Shown: piece after piece, positions 40,001-48,690 of the stretch | Numbering within the stretch: the first letter of the stretch is position 1 | Layout of the letters: each line of letters begins with the position of its first letter | NCBI RefSeq assembly: GCF_000377705.1 | Contig: NZ_KB898624.1 | Location: forward strand, 364,516 to 428,515 | Reading direction: 5' to 3' | Source of the DNA: Salsuginibacillus kocurii DSM 18087 | Lineage (GTDB): Bacteria; Bacillota; Bacilli; Bacillales; Marinococcaceae | Length of the DNA: 64,000 bases | The notes under the pieces: generated by a model | What the model saw: the letters and a program-made list of their open reading frames with translations, nothing else | The model's database searches: none | Told to the model about the DNA's origin: nothing | Position numbers and translations under genes: made by a program

Positions 40001-40046
40001 TTTAATCACTTGCCTTTACTGAAATATAATGATTAAGCAGATTTTC

Positions 40047-40817
40047 TTAACGTTCATTAAAACGAGGAGCTAATACTTGTCTCATTTTATACAATGCTTT
40101 GGAATGAATTTGTGAAATCCGAGAGGTAGAGAGCTCTAAAACTTCTCCAATTTCAGTGAGGGTCAGCCCTTCATCATAAAATAAGCTAATGACTAGCTGT
40201 TCTCTGTCATTCAACTTCTCTATGACCGAACGAAGGTCTTCTTTTAGTGCATCTCTGTCTAATTGTTGTTCAGGAGTAGGTGTGTTGGGGTCTTCAATCG
40301 TGTTGCGGTAACTTTCTTCCCGTTCTGAATCGGCAGTTTCTTCATCAATAGAGAGCATATTACTCACAAAACTGTCTGCATTTACTTTTATAACTTCCTC
40401 TGTATTCATTTCTAGTTCTTCAGCAATCTCTTCTGCTGTTATCAATCGACCTTTTTCTTGTTCAAGCCGTTCAGTCACGTCATCAATTTTTTTGGCTTTA
40501 TCCCGCACGGAACGAGGAAGCCAATCTTCGCGACGGAGCCCATCAATAATGGCCCCCCGCACCCGAAATGAAGCATATGTATCAAATTTCAAATCACGAC
40601 TTCTATCGAATTTTTCCAATGCATCGTACAAACCTATTAGTCCATGGCTGATTAACTCTTCTTTATCTACATTTTTAGGAAGGCCCACTCCAATTCGATG
40701 AACATGATAATGAACGAGTGACATATAAGATTCCACCAGCACATCAGCTGCGGTGCTTGAACGATTTTCTTCCCACTCTATCCAAGCTTTATCAAGCGTC
40801 TCTTCTGTAATTCGAAT
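40047..40817 (-). CDS. sigD: RNA polymerase sigma factor SigD (sigma-28)
   Basis: FliA-family sigma factor for late flagellar, autolysin and chemotaxis genes. Region 2 is in VGLPKNVDKEELISHGLIGLYDAL and KFDTYASFRVRGAIIDGLR; region 4 ends LSTSRISQIHSKAL. The first ATG/GTG/TTG in frame is GTG 40742, which has no Shine-Dalgarno and would remove the conserved first ~25 residues. In-frame sequence upstream (ETLDKAWIEWEENRS) resembles the B. subtilis SigD N-terminus. The strong AGGGGGT at 40825-40831 is 7-8 bp before an ATT at 40815-40817, so an AUU start is proposed (256 residues). Confidence 0.9.
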   Translation of the reverse strand: MRITEETLDKAWIEWEENRSSTAADVLVESYMSLVHYHVHRIGVGLPKNVDKEELISHGLIGLYDALEKFDRSRDLKFDTYASFRVRGAIIDGLRREDWLPRSVRDKAKKIDDVTERLEQEKGRLITAEEIAEELEMNTEEVIKVNADSFVSNMLSIDEETADSEREESYRNTIEDPNTPTPEQQLDRDALKEDLRSVIEKLNDREQLVISLFYDEGLTLTEIGEVLELSTSRISQIHSKALYKMRQVLAPRFNER

Positions 40818-40829
40818 GACGATTACCCC

Positions 40830-41195
40830 CTATCGTTCATTGACCATTTCTTTTAAAACGTTTGCCGTAGCTTCGGCATTTTCTTCGGAGAAATCAGGGT
40901 CCTCTTTACGCTCAGTCTGGTAAGAAGAAGGAGAGTTTTCCTTCGTTTCAGCCTCTTCCTGTTTACGTTGTTCGATCTGTTCAGGCGAGTCTTCTAACTG
41001 AGTACCGTCATCTTTTAATAATGCTGTGTAAATAAGGTATCTAATACCATATGAAGCAACAAAAAACACCGCAAAGCCAATCCCTGCCCGAAGGAGGGCA
41101 CGTTCAGGCAAAACAGCTGTCAGCGAAAGAAAAAATACTGTTAGAAATGCAAAGGTCGCGATTACAGCATTCATTTTCCAAGTTCCTATCATCAT
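40830..41195 (-). CDS. small membrane protein between cheD and sigD
   Basis: 121 residues of unknown family. Two hydrophobic segments (residues ~8-28 and ~35-58) are followed by a charged, Glu/Gln-rich cytoplasmic-like tail. The first ATG overlaps the cheD stop by one base; a second ATG at 41174 has AGGA upstream and is an alternative. Its stop is 12 bp before the proposed sigD start and lies in the sigD frame. It is absent from this place in B. subtilis. A motility role is suggested only by its neighbours. Confidence 0.75.
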   Translation of the reverse strand: MMIGTWKMNAVIATFAFLTVFFLSLTAVLPERALLRAGIGFAVFFVASYGIRYLIYTALLKDDGTQLEDSPEQIEQRKQEEAETKENSPSSYQTERKEDPDFSEENAEATANVLKEMVNER

Positions 41196-41692
41196 TAAAT
41201 CACAACTTCTCCTTGGTTAACTGTTCGTATTTTCAAACTTGCATCCTCAGGATCAAATTCTATCGTCCTGCCATTACTTCCACCGGTGTCTTCGGCAATC
41301 AGCCTAATCTGATAATTGTTTAAAAACTTTTTAACTGCTTCAACATTACGAGGGCCGACGCGCATGATTTCAGATGAACCAGCAAATGAAAACATTTGTG
41401 CGCCCCCTGCGATTTTTGCTTGCATATTAATTTTCATGCTTCCAAAGGATTCTAGTTTTTCAATGGCAGCTGCAATGGCGGTGTCTGCATATTTAGCTAT
41501 ATTCAACGCCCCTGGCTTGCTCATTGACGAATCCGGGAGCATCACATGAGCCATCACTGCCCTTTGGCATTGCTCATCGTATATCACTAGTCCTATACAT
41601 GATCCGAGACCTGAAGTACGCAACAGCTGTGGTGGACTGCAGTCATTCATATCCGCCATTCCCACTTTTACTACTTGTCTGACACTAGGCAT
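41195..41692 (-). CDS. cheD: Chemoreceptor glutamine deamidase CheD
   Basis: 165 residues. Deamidates receptor glutamines and works with CheC in adaptation. Catalytic Cys in GLGSCIGL (~Cys32) and His in MAHVML (~His49), then a conserved KIAGGAQMF and GPRNVEAVKKFL. The ATG overlaps the cheC 3' end by 8 bp. The adjoining cheC matches its known partner. Confidence 0.94.
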   Translation of the reverse strand: MPSVRQVVKVGMADMNDCSPPQLLRTSGLGSCIGLVIYDEQCQRAVMAHVMLPDSSMSKPGALNIAKYADTAIAAAIEKLESFGSMKINMQAKIAGGAQMFSFAGSSEIMRVGPRNVEAVKKFLNNYQIRLIAEDTGGSNGRTIEFDPEDASLKIRTVNQGEVVI

Positions 41693-42305
41693 GCAAGTCG
41701 ACTCCTAAAGCGTGAAATAAAGGTGTAAACGAATCCGGATCCGGCAATAAAAAGAATTGTCCAGTTGAAGCATAGCCATATTCATTTGTCACTTCACGTA
41801 TCTCCGTATCAATGACAATTGCAAAGTCACCAACACGTGAAATTTCAAGTAAGCCAAAACTAAGGATAGCCCCTGCCATGTCAATTGTTAACGAAGGAAC
41901 GGATGGTTGGATGTTTAAATTAGTGAAATCCGATAACGCTGATAAATACGAACCAGCTAAAATGTTGCCTAATTCTTGTAAAGATGAGAGTCCCATTTCA
42001 CTGTATCCTATTTTACTTGATTCCCCGGTTAAGTCATAAATCAACTGCACCGCTTCATCTTCAGGCACGATTAAAAACATGCTGCCGGGCACTTCGCCCT
42101 CTATCCGCAAAAAGGTGGCCGCTACTACCTCTTCAGCCCCGCCAACTAATTCGGTAATCTCTTGAAAGCTAACAATTCGAACGGAAGGAACTGTCATTTC
42201 AATCGGTTTTGCCAACAGTGCAGAAAACGCAGTGGCCGCATTGCCTGCTCCAATGTTTCCAATTTCCTTTAAGATATCAAGGTGATAAGACTGAATCCGC
42301 TTCAT
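41685..42305 (-). CDS. cheC: CheY-P phosphatase CheC
   Basis: About 206 residues. Both phosphatase helices are intact: LKEIGNIGAGNA near the N-terminus and LQELGNILAGSY in the second half, each with the E..N pair. Dephosphorylates CheY-P and binds CheD. The frame opens at GTG-type codon 42326, but ATG 42305 is 6 bp after GGGTGG and gives the family N-terminus MKRIQSYHLDILKEIGN. It directly follows cheB, with no cheA or cheW between. Confidence 0.94.
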   Translation of the reverse strand: MKRIQSYHLDILKEIGNIGAGNAATAFSALLAKPIEMTVPSVRIVSFQEITELVGGAEEVVAATFLRIEGEVPGSMFLIVPEDEAVQLIYDLTGESSKIGYSEMGLSSLQELGNILAGSYLSALSDFTNLNIQPSVPSLTIDMAGAILSFGLLEISRVGDFAIVIDTEIREVTNEYGYASTGQFFLLPDPDSFTPLFHALGVDLHA

Positions 42306-42375
42306 AATTTCCACCCACACGCACAACCTTTAATTTCCATTATTTTTACCCGCTAAGGTCTTAACGTCTAATTCA

Positions 42376-42405
42376 ATTATACCATTTCCAGGCGAATCTT
42401 GGCAT
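42376..42405 (-). promoter_or_regulatory. extended -10 promoter in the cheB-cheC gap
   Basis: Minus-strand ATGCCA (42400-42405), 18 bp, then TGGTATAAT with a perfect TATAAT (42376-42381) and the TGn extension. It lies 70 bp upstream of the cheC ATG, in the place where cheA and cheW are missing. It would drive cheC, cheD, the small membrane gene and sigD. Confidence 0.6.
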
Positions 42406-42415
42406 AATTTCGGAA

Positions 42416-43471
42416 TTAATTCATTCCGTCAACAGTTTGGTTGGTAGCTGCTACGATTTCAGCAGCAACATCCGGAAGAGATACAACTGCATCAAGTTCG
42501 CACGCTGCTTCTGCTGCTTTCGGCATGCCATACACAATAGAAGTAGACTCATCTTCAGCAATCGCATAACAGTTACCAGCCTGCTTTAAATAGTGGAGGC
42601 CATTGCTCCCATCATCTCCCATACCAGTTAGAATCACTGCCACAGCAGCATAGTCTTCGAGCTGATAAGCTGATAAGAACAAGCTATCAACAGATGGACG
42701 ATGCCCTTTTATTGGAGGTGCATCACTCAGTTGAATCGTAACGCTTCGGCCAGTCATTTTCACTTCCATATGAGAACCACCCGGCGCGATGTAAATGGTA
42801 CGGTTTTGTACAATCTCGCCATCTTCTCCTTCTTTAACAGTTAAAGAAGTTAATGAATTCAAGCGCGCTGCCAGCGACTTTGTGAACTTCGGCGGCATAT
42901 GCTGTACAATAAGCACGGGTACAGAAAAATCTCGCGGCAAGTCAGTGAGTACTTGTTGAAGAGCTTTGGGTCCTCCAGTTGAAGTCCCAATTAAGACAAG
43001 CTTTTTACCATCTGGTTCAAAAGAAAGGGGGGCAGCACTTCTTTTGCGAGCTGGCCTTTTCTCCAGTTTGTTCAAATTAATACTTGCAGCTGTTTCAATC
43101 TTTTGAAGCAATTCCTCTTTAACTTCTTCCATGCTAAGAGAAATAGCGCCTCCAGGTTTTCTCACTACATCAACAGCACCTAAGCTCAAGGCTTTAATCG
43201 TATTTTCTGTTCCAAGAGCGGTGGTGCTGCTTACCATAATTGTAGGAATGCGGTCGTGCTCCATGATTGCCTGTAACGTAGCTAACCCATCTAATACAGG
43301 CATCTCTATATCGAGGGTTATCACATCGAATCGTTCTTGAGAAAGCTTTTTCAGCGCATCTTCTCCATTTCTAGCAGTTGCTTTCACTTCCATGTTCAAA
43401 GAAGTATCGATGAAATCTGATAGAACCTTTCTCATAAATGCTGAGTCATCTACAACCAGCACTTTAATCAT
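42416..43471 (-). CDS. cheB: Chemotaxis methylesterase CheB
   Basis: Two-domain enzyme removing methyl groups from chemoreceptors. Receiver domain with VVDDSAFMR and phospho-acceptor Asp54 (ITLDIEMP); methylesterase domain with IGTSTGGPKAL (~Ser164), VQHMPPKF (~His191) and MGDDGSNG. 351 residues from ATG 43471, which follows GAGGAGG by 6 bp and lies one bp after the flhG stop. Its normal activating kinase CheA is not encoded beside it. Confidence 0.96.
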   Translation of the reverse strand: MIKVLVVDDSAFMRKVLSDFIDTSLNMEVKATARNGEDALKKLSQERFDVITLDIEMPVLDGLATLQAIMEHDRIPTIMVSSTTALGTENTIKALSLGAVDVVRKPGGAISLSMEEVKEELLQKIETAASINLNKLEKRPARKRSAAPLSFEPDGKKLVLIGTSTGGPKALQQVLTDLPRDFSVPVLIVQHMPPKFTKSLAARLNSLTSLTVKEGEDGEIVQNRTIYIAPGGSHMEVKMTGRSVTIQLSDAPPIKGHRPSVDSLFLSAYQLEDYAAVAVILTGMGDDGSNGLHYLKQAGNCYAIAEDESTSIVYGMPKAAEAACELDAVVSLPDVAAEIVAATNQTVDGMN

Positions 43472-43472
43472 A

Positions 43473-44348
43473 TCATCCCTCCTCTTTGCCAAAAAAACGG
43501 CGAAAACGGGTAGCAAACGCCGTAAATGTGGAAGAAGGATTCACGGCTTCTTCCCCTGAGAACGTTTCAGCCAAATGTTGTATCGCCCGGCTCGCTTTTG
43601 CTTTTGGCTGGTTAATTAGAACAGGCACCTGCCTCCGCACTGCTGTTAAAACAGATGAATCATCCGGGATGGTGCTTAATACTCGAAGCTCTTTTTGCAA
43701 AAATTGGGCGGTAACACGGCTTAAATTCTCCCCTGTCTGTTTCCCTTCATGAGGCGACTGGACCCGGTTAACTATTAAAGAAATCGGCAAGTCTTTATCT
43801 TCAAGGTGTAAATACTTTATCATCGAATACGCATCCGTAATTGAAGTGGGCTCCGGCGTAGTAACTAAGAGTGCTTCGTGAGCTGCCATTATAAAATGCA
43901 TGCTGTCATGCGTAGCTCCCGCTCCCATATCGAGGACAATCGTATCAATATGTCCCTTTAATGATTCAAGTTGAGTTAAAAAGCGTTCGCGCTTTTGTTC
44001 ATTCATTTCAAATAAATTGGTAAGTCCACTACCGCCAGCAATAAACTTCAACCCGTATGGCCCTTCATTCATAATGTCCCAGATAGAAAACTCACTATCT
44101 ATCATGTCGACAATAGAATAAGGCGAGCTTTTCCCAAGTAAAATATCGATATTAGCCATCCCTACATCAAGGTCTAAAAGCAACACGCGCTGCCCTGCTT
44201 GTGAAAGAGCAACTGAGAAATTGACAGAGACGTTGCTTTTGCCTACGCCTCCCTTACCACTTACAACTGTGACTATTTTCATCTCTTCAACAGTCTTTGC
44301 TTGCCTCGCTTCCATCCGCTTTCTTAAATTTCTCGCTTGGTCACTCAT
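43473..44348 (-). CDS. flhG: MinD-like ATPase FlhG (YlxH)
   Basis: Controls flagellar number and placement with FlhF and feeds FliM/FliY into the C-ring. Deviant Walker A GKGGVGKS (~31-38), LLDLDVGMANIDILLG, and VLDMGAG. 291 residues from ATG 44348 (GAGGGA 7 bp upstream); a start 15 bp upstream is open but less well placed. The N-terminal DQARNLRKRM resembles the activator helix that stimulates FlhF. Overlaps flhF by 8 bp. Confidence 0.94.
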   Translation of the reverse strand: MSDQARNLRKRMEARQAKTVEEMKIVTVVSGKGGVGKSNVSVNFSVALSQAGQRVLLLDLDVGMANIDILLGKSSPYSIVDMIDSEFSIWDIMNEGPYGLKFIAGGSGLTNLFEMNEQKRERFLTQLESLKGHIDTIVLDMGAGATHDSMHFIMAAHEALLVTTPEPTSITDAYSMIKYLHLEDKDLPISLIVNRVQSPHEGKQTGENLSRVTAQFLQKELRVLSTIPDDSSVLTAVRRQVPVLINQPKAKASRAIQHLAETFSGEEAVNPSSTFTAFATRFRRFFGKEEG

Positions 44349-45543
44349 TGGATAGTCCCTCATTTAATACTTCAGTCATGCGATCTGATGTAGCTTCAAA
44401 CATATCATCAGGCACATTTTGACCAGTTGTGACGTAGGCGATGCCAGTACCATAAGCTGCAATCATATTCATAATAGCCCCATAGCTCGTTGTTTCATCT
44501 TTTTTAGTGAAAATCAACTTATGAATTGGAATTAATGAAAAAGATTCATATATTTGCTTCATATCTTGATATTTAGACGTTAATGCAAGAACGAGGTATG
44601 TTTCCATTTCCGTATCAAAGTCTATCAGCTTTTTTAATTCTTCAACGTATAGTTCGTTACGAAAGTTACGGCCAGCTGAATCGACGAGCACGACATCGTA
44701 CTCTGCATAGTTTGCTTTTGCTTCGCGAAAGTCTTCGATTGAATAAGCTACTGACACTGGCACATTTAATATTTTCGCATACGTTTTCAACTGATCTACC
44801 GCTGCGATTCGGTAGGTATCCGTGGTTATAAGAGCGACTGATTTTTTCTTTTTTAATTGAAAATCTGCGGCCATTTTTGCAATAGTCGTCGTTTTACCTA
44901 CGCCGGTAGGTCCAACGATGTTAATGAAGCGGCCTCCTCGCTCCGATTCTCCGCCAAAGGCAATGCCTTCCATTAATTGCTGAACGTAAGAAGATAACCA
45001 CTGAAGAATGGTTTTTTCACTTGGTTCGCTCTCTTCCTCGTACCAACGCTTTAATAAATGACGCATCATATCGAGACGAAGCGTATCATCAACCTCTTGT
45101 TGTTCTAGTTTTTGATGAATGGTTTCCAATAGTGGTGGATAAGAAGTGTCTTTTTGCTGTGATAAACCTGCGATCATCTTTTTTAAATCTTTTACTTCTT
45201 CATGCAAGTCGTCTCGCTGAGCTTCTTTAGACACTAGCTTCTGCCGGTTATCTTCATTCTCAGCCAGCATTCCTTCTGGATGCCGGGCAGTAGTCTTTGG
45301 TGTTCGAAGCGGTGGCTCCTGCTGTTTATTCATATGAGTGGGCTTACTATGCTTTTGTTCAGCTTTTGGCGGTTTAGGGTCAATGGCGGCAATAACTTCA
45401 ATTGATTGCCGCTTAAAAAAACCTAAAAAACCGCCGCGCTCCACTTTTTTTTGATTTAAAATGACAGCCTGGTCTCCCAGTTCATTTCGGACCTGCTGCA
45501 TCGCTTCAGGCATAGAGCTTGCTTGAAATTTTTTCACTTTCAT
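44341..45543 (-). CDS. flhF: Signal-recognition-particle-type GTPase FlhF
   Basis: Directs the placement of new flagella. N-terminal B domain (MKVKKFQASSMPEAM..., VILNQKKV), variable linker (~65-110), NG GTPase domain with VGPTGVGKTTTIAK (~210-223), VLVDSAGR and TKKDE. 400 residues. Its ATG overlaps the flhA stop by 4 bp. Neighbour flhG is its regulator. Confidence 0.95.
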   Translation of the reverse strand: MKVKKFQASSMPEAMQQVRNELGDQAVILNQKKVERGGFLGFFKRQSIEVIAAIDPKPPKAEQKHSKPTHMNKQQEPPLRTPKTTARHPEGMLAENEDNRQKLVSKEAQRDDLHEEVKDLKKMIAGLSQQKDTSYPPLLETIHQKLEQQEVDDTLRLDMMRHLLKRWYEEESEPSEKTILQWLSSYVQQLMEGIAFGGESERGGRFINIVGPTGVGKTTTIAKMAADFQLKKKKSVALITTDTYRIAAVDQLKTYAKILNVPVSVAYSIEDFREAKANYAEYDVVLVDSAGRNFRNELYVEELKKLIDFDTEMETYLVLALTSKYQDMKQIYESFSLIPIHKLIFTKKDETTSYGAIMNMIAAYGTGIAYVTTGQNVPDDMFEATSDRMTEVLNEGLSNE

Positions 45544-47582
45544 TGATCCTTCACCACCCCTACACTTTGAACTTCCACATTTGGCTCAAGCTCGTTGTAA
45601 GATAAAACCGGAACTTGTGGAAAGTACCTGGCTATGAGCTGTCTAACATGCAAGCGGACAGCCGGAGAACACAGAAGAACCGGAGTCTGCCCCATTTCAG
45701 ACAGACGTTCAGCTTCTTTTGCGATCGACTCTACCAATTGCTGGGCTTCTTGCGGATTTAAAGATAGAAAGTTCCCGTGTTCAGAACGCTGAATATGATC
45801 TGAGATTTTCTTTTCAACTTCTCCGCTTAGTGTTACCACATACAACGTATCCCCGTCCGGAACATATTGTTTTGTAAGTTGCCTGGACAACGATTGGCGA
45901 ACGTACTCTGTTACTAAATCCATATCTTTTGTCATTGGAGCATAGTCCGCCAACGTTTCAAATATGGTCGGCAAGTTTCGGATTGATACTTTTTCTTTTA
46001 GCATATTGGTGAGTACTTTTTGAATTTCCCCGAGGTTAAGGGGGTTGGGCGTCACTTCTTCTACAAGTGTCGGATAAGTTTCTTTTAAGTTATCAACGAG
46101 CTGCTTTGTTTCTTCCCGGCCCAGTAATTCATGAGAATGGCGCTTTATCACTTCGGTTAAATGAGTGGAAACCACAGACGGTGGGTCTACTACCGTATAA
46201 CCAGACAGCTCAGCCTGCTCTTTCATGTCTTCACCAATCCAGAGAGCAGGCAGACCAAAAGCAGGCTCTACTGTATCAATGCCTGTAATATTCTCATCTT
46301 CCACCCCAGGACTCATAGCCATGTAATGGTCAAGCAGCAACTCTCCTTTTGCTACTTCTCCACCTTTAATTTTTATCACATACTCATTCGGCTGCAGCTG
46401 AATATTGTCCCTAATTCGGATTACAGGCACCACCATTCCGAGTTCGAGTGCCAGTTGCCGGCGAATCATAACGACCCGGTCTAGTAAATCGCCACCCTGG
46501 TTCGCGTCAGCCAACGGAATCAGCCCATAGCCAAATTCAAATTCAATCGGATCAACAGAAAGTAAGCTGACGACGTTCTCGGGTGATTTCATATCATCTT
46601 CTTTTTCTTCTTCTTCTGCTACTTCCTCGTCTGCTTCCTTTGCTCCTTGTTTTTCATTGCGATTAAGCAAGAAACCCCCACCTATTAGGAGACATGCCAT
46701 CATCCCTGTAACTACAATAGTAATGGGTGTAAATATGCCTAGCAGCAAAATGGTAGCTCCTGCTACGTATAATAGCTGCGGATAACGGAACAATTCTCTT
46801 GTTACATCCTGTCCCAAGTTCCCATCAGACGTTGCTCTTGTGACTACAATACCTGTTGCTGTGGCCACCAACAGGGCAGGGATCTGTGAAACAAGTCCAT
46901 CCCCAACGGTTAAAAGTGTATAGGTCGAAGCGGCTGTGCCAAGGTCCATTCCGTGCTGCATCATGCCAATGACTAAACCAAAAATGATATTAATAATAAC
47001 AATGACTATTCCAGCAATGGCATCTCCTTTTACAAACTTGCTGGCACCATCCATTGAACCGTAAAAATCAGCTTCTTGTTCAATTTTCTCGCGTCGTTCT
47101 TTTGCTTCCATTTCTGAGATCATGCCTGCATTTAAATCGGCATCAATACTCATTTGTTTACCCGGCATGGCATCAAGAGTAAAACGAGCCCCCACTTCAG
47201 AAACACGCTCCGCCCCTTTTACTATAACAACAAACTGGATAATGACTAAAATTAAGAAGACGACAAAACCGACCAGCGGGTTGCCACCCACTACAAACGA
47301 ACCAAACGTAGCGATCACATTTCCCGCTTCAGCGTTTCCTAAAATGGACCGAGTGGTAGAAACATTCAACCCAAGTCGAAAGAGGGTTACAAGCAGAAGC
47401 AGCGTTGGAAAAATAGAGAACTGAAGCGCTTCTTTTGTATTCATTGCGACCAAAATAATAATTAACGCAAGAGATATGTTTGTAATAATTAAAATGTCTA
47501 GAATTTCAGTTGGCAAAGGGATAATAAGCATAACAACGATCATGATTACGCCAACGAGTACAGATAAATCTCTTGCTCCCAT
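45540..47582 (-). CDS. flhA: Flagellar export protein FlhA
   Basis: Largest part of the export gate. 680 residues: about eight transmembrane helices in the first ~320 residues with the cytoplasmic-loop signature around GARFTLDAMPGKQMSIDADL, then an acidic linker (~325-345, EEEEKEDD) and the cytoplasmic domain that forms the nonameric ring. The ATG follows AAAGAGGAG. It starts 28 bp after flhB. Confidence 0.96.
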   Translation of the reverse strand: MGARDLSVLVGVIMIVVMLIIPLPTEILDILIITNISLALIIILVAMNTKEALQFSIFPTLLLLVTLFRLGLNVSTTRSILGNAEAGNVIATFGSFVVGGNPLVGFVVFLILVIIQFVVIVKGAERVSEVGARFTLDAMPGKQMSIDADLNAGMISEMEAKERREKIEQEADFYGSMDGASKFVKGDAIAGIVIVIINIIFGLVIGMMQHGMDLGTAASTYTLLTVGDGLVSQIPALLVATATGIVVTRATSDGNLGQDVTRELFRYPQLLYVAGATILLLGIFTPITIVVTGMMACLLIGGGFLLNRNEKQGAKEADEEVAEEEEKEDDMKSPENVVSLLSVDPIEFEFGYGLIPLADANQGGDLLDRVVMIRRQLALELGMVVPVIRIRDNIQLQPNEYVIKIKGGEVAKGELLLDHYMAMSPGVEDENITGIDTVEPAFGLPALWIGEDMKEQAELSGYTVVDPPSVVSTHLTEVIKRHSHELLGREETKQLVDNLKETYPTLVEEVTPNPLNLGEIQKVLTNMLKEKVSIRNLPTIFETLADYAPMTKDMDLVTEYVRQSLSRQLTKQYVPDGDTLYVVTLSGEVEKKISDHIQRSEHGNFLSLNPQEAQQLVESIAKEAERLSEMGQTPVLLCSPAVRLHVRQLIARYFPQVPVLSYNELEPNVEVQSVGVVKDQ

Positions 47583-47610
47583 ACTGATAACTCCTCTTTC
47601 TCAAAAATGA

Positions 47611-48690
47611 TTAGATCTCGCCTTGAAGGCGATAGACGTAGGCCAACACTTCTGCTACAGCTTTAAACAAATCTTCTGGAACTTCATCACCAATGTCTGT
47701 CTGGTGATAGAGGGCACGGGCGAGAGGCTTGTCTTCCACTAACACCACTTCATTAACTTGTGCGAGTTGCCGCATGCGCAGCGCCACAAAATCTACCCCT
47801 TGAGCTACAATAATCGGGGCGTCCATTTTCTCTTCTTCGTATTTCAGGGCTACTGCAAAATGCGTCGGGTTAGTTACTACAACATCAGCTTTTGGTACTT
47901 CCTGCATCATGCGCTGTGTCGCCATTTCTTGCTGTTTCTGTCTTCGTTTTGATTTGATTTTAGGGTCGCCTTCCATTTTCTTGTGTTCATCTTTCACGTC
48001 CTGTTTGGACATACGAATTTGTTTTTCATAATCATGTTTTTGATAGACATAATCGGGAATAGCAAGAAGTAATAACAAAAAAGCAACTAATACACCGATT
48101 AATCCAGTTAGAAAAGCTACTTCCAAAAAGCCTTCCATCACATCTTTTTGCATGAGCTTTAAAAGAGAATCCGCGTTCATCCACAAGATAAAAAAGGCTA
48201 ACAGTCCAACTAGGGTTATTTTAAGCAAGGATTTTGCTAGTTCAACGAGGGCACGCACTGAGAAAATTCGCTTTAAGCCTTTAAGTGGGTTAATTTTTGA
48301 TGGCTTCGGCTTGATTGCTTCAGGAGCAAACATGACCCCAACTTGAAGCAAATTAGCAAGTACCCCTCCTGTAACTGCCACCAGCATAATAGGCAACACG
48401 ACGATCGCTGTTTCAACTGCTACTTCTTGAAGCATCGCAGGCAGAGATTGCATCGTGATTTCGTTTGTAAGAAATTCAGTAAAAACATGCTGTGTCATCA
48501 AGAAAATATGCTCACCTAAAACCCCTGCGTATAGGAACATAAAAAGAAAGACAAGCAGAAGCACAATAGCTGTATTGACGTCATTGCTTTTGGCAACTTG
48601 TCCTTTTTTACGGGAGTCCTGCTTCTTTTTCGGCGTGGCTTGTTCTGTTTTTTCTTGATTAAAAAACTGCAAATCTACTTGAAGTTTCAT
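47611..48690 (-). CDS. flhB: Flagellar export switch protein FlhB
   Basis: Controls substrate-specificity switching from rod/hook to filament export. Four transmembrane helices in the first ~210 residues and a cytoplasmic domain with the autocleavage motif NPTH (residues ~273-276, in VVTNPTHFAVALKY). 359 residues. The start overlaps the fliR stop by 4 bp. FliK, its hook-length partner, is in the same operon. Confidence 0.96.
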   Translation of the reverse strand: MKLQVDLQFFNQEKTEQATPKKKQDSRKKGQVAKSNDVNTAIVLLLVFLFMFLYAGVLGEHIFLMTQHVFTEFLTNEITMQSLPAMLQEVAVETAIVVLPIMLVAVTGGVLANLLQVGVMFAPEAIKPKPSKINPLKGLKRIFSVRALVELAKSLLKITLVGLLAFFILWMNADSLLKLMQKDVMEGFLEVAFLTGLIGVLVAFLLLLLAIPDYVYQKHDYEKQIRMSKQDVKDEHKKMEGDPKIKSKRRQKQQEMATQRMMQEVPKADVVVTNPTHFAVALKYEEEKMDAPIIVAQGVDFVALRMRQLAQVNEVVLVEDKPLARALYHQTDIGDEVPEDLFKAVAEVLAYVYRLQGEI

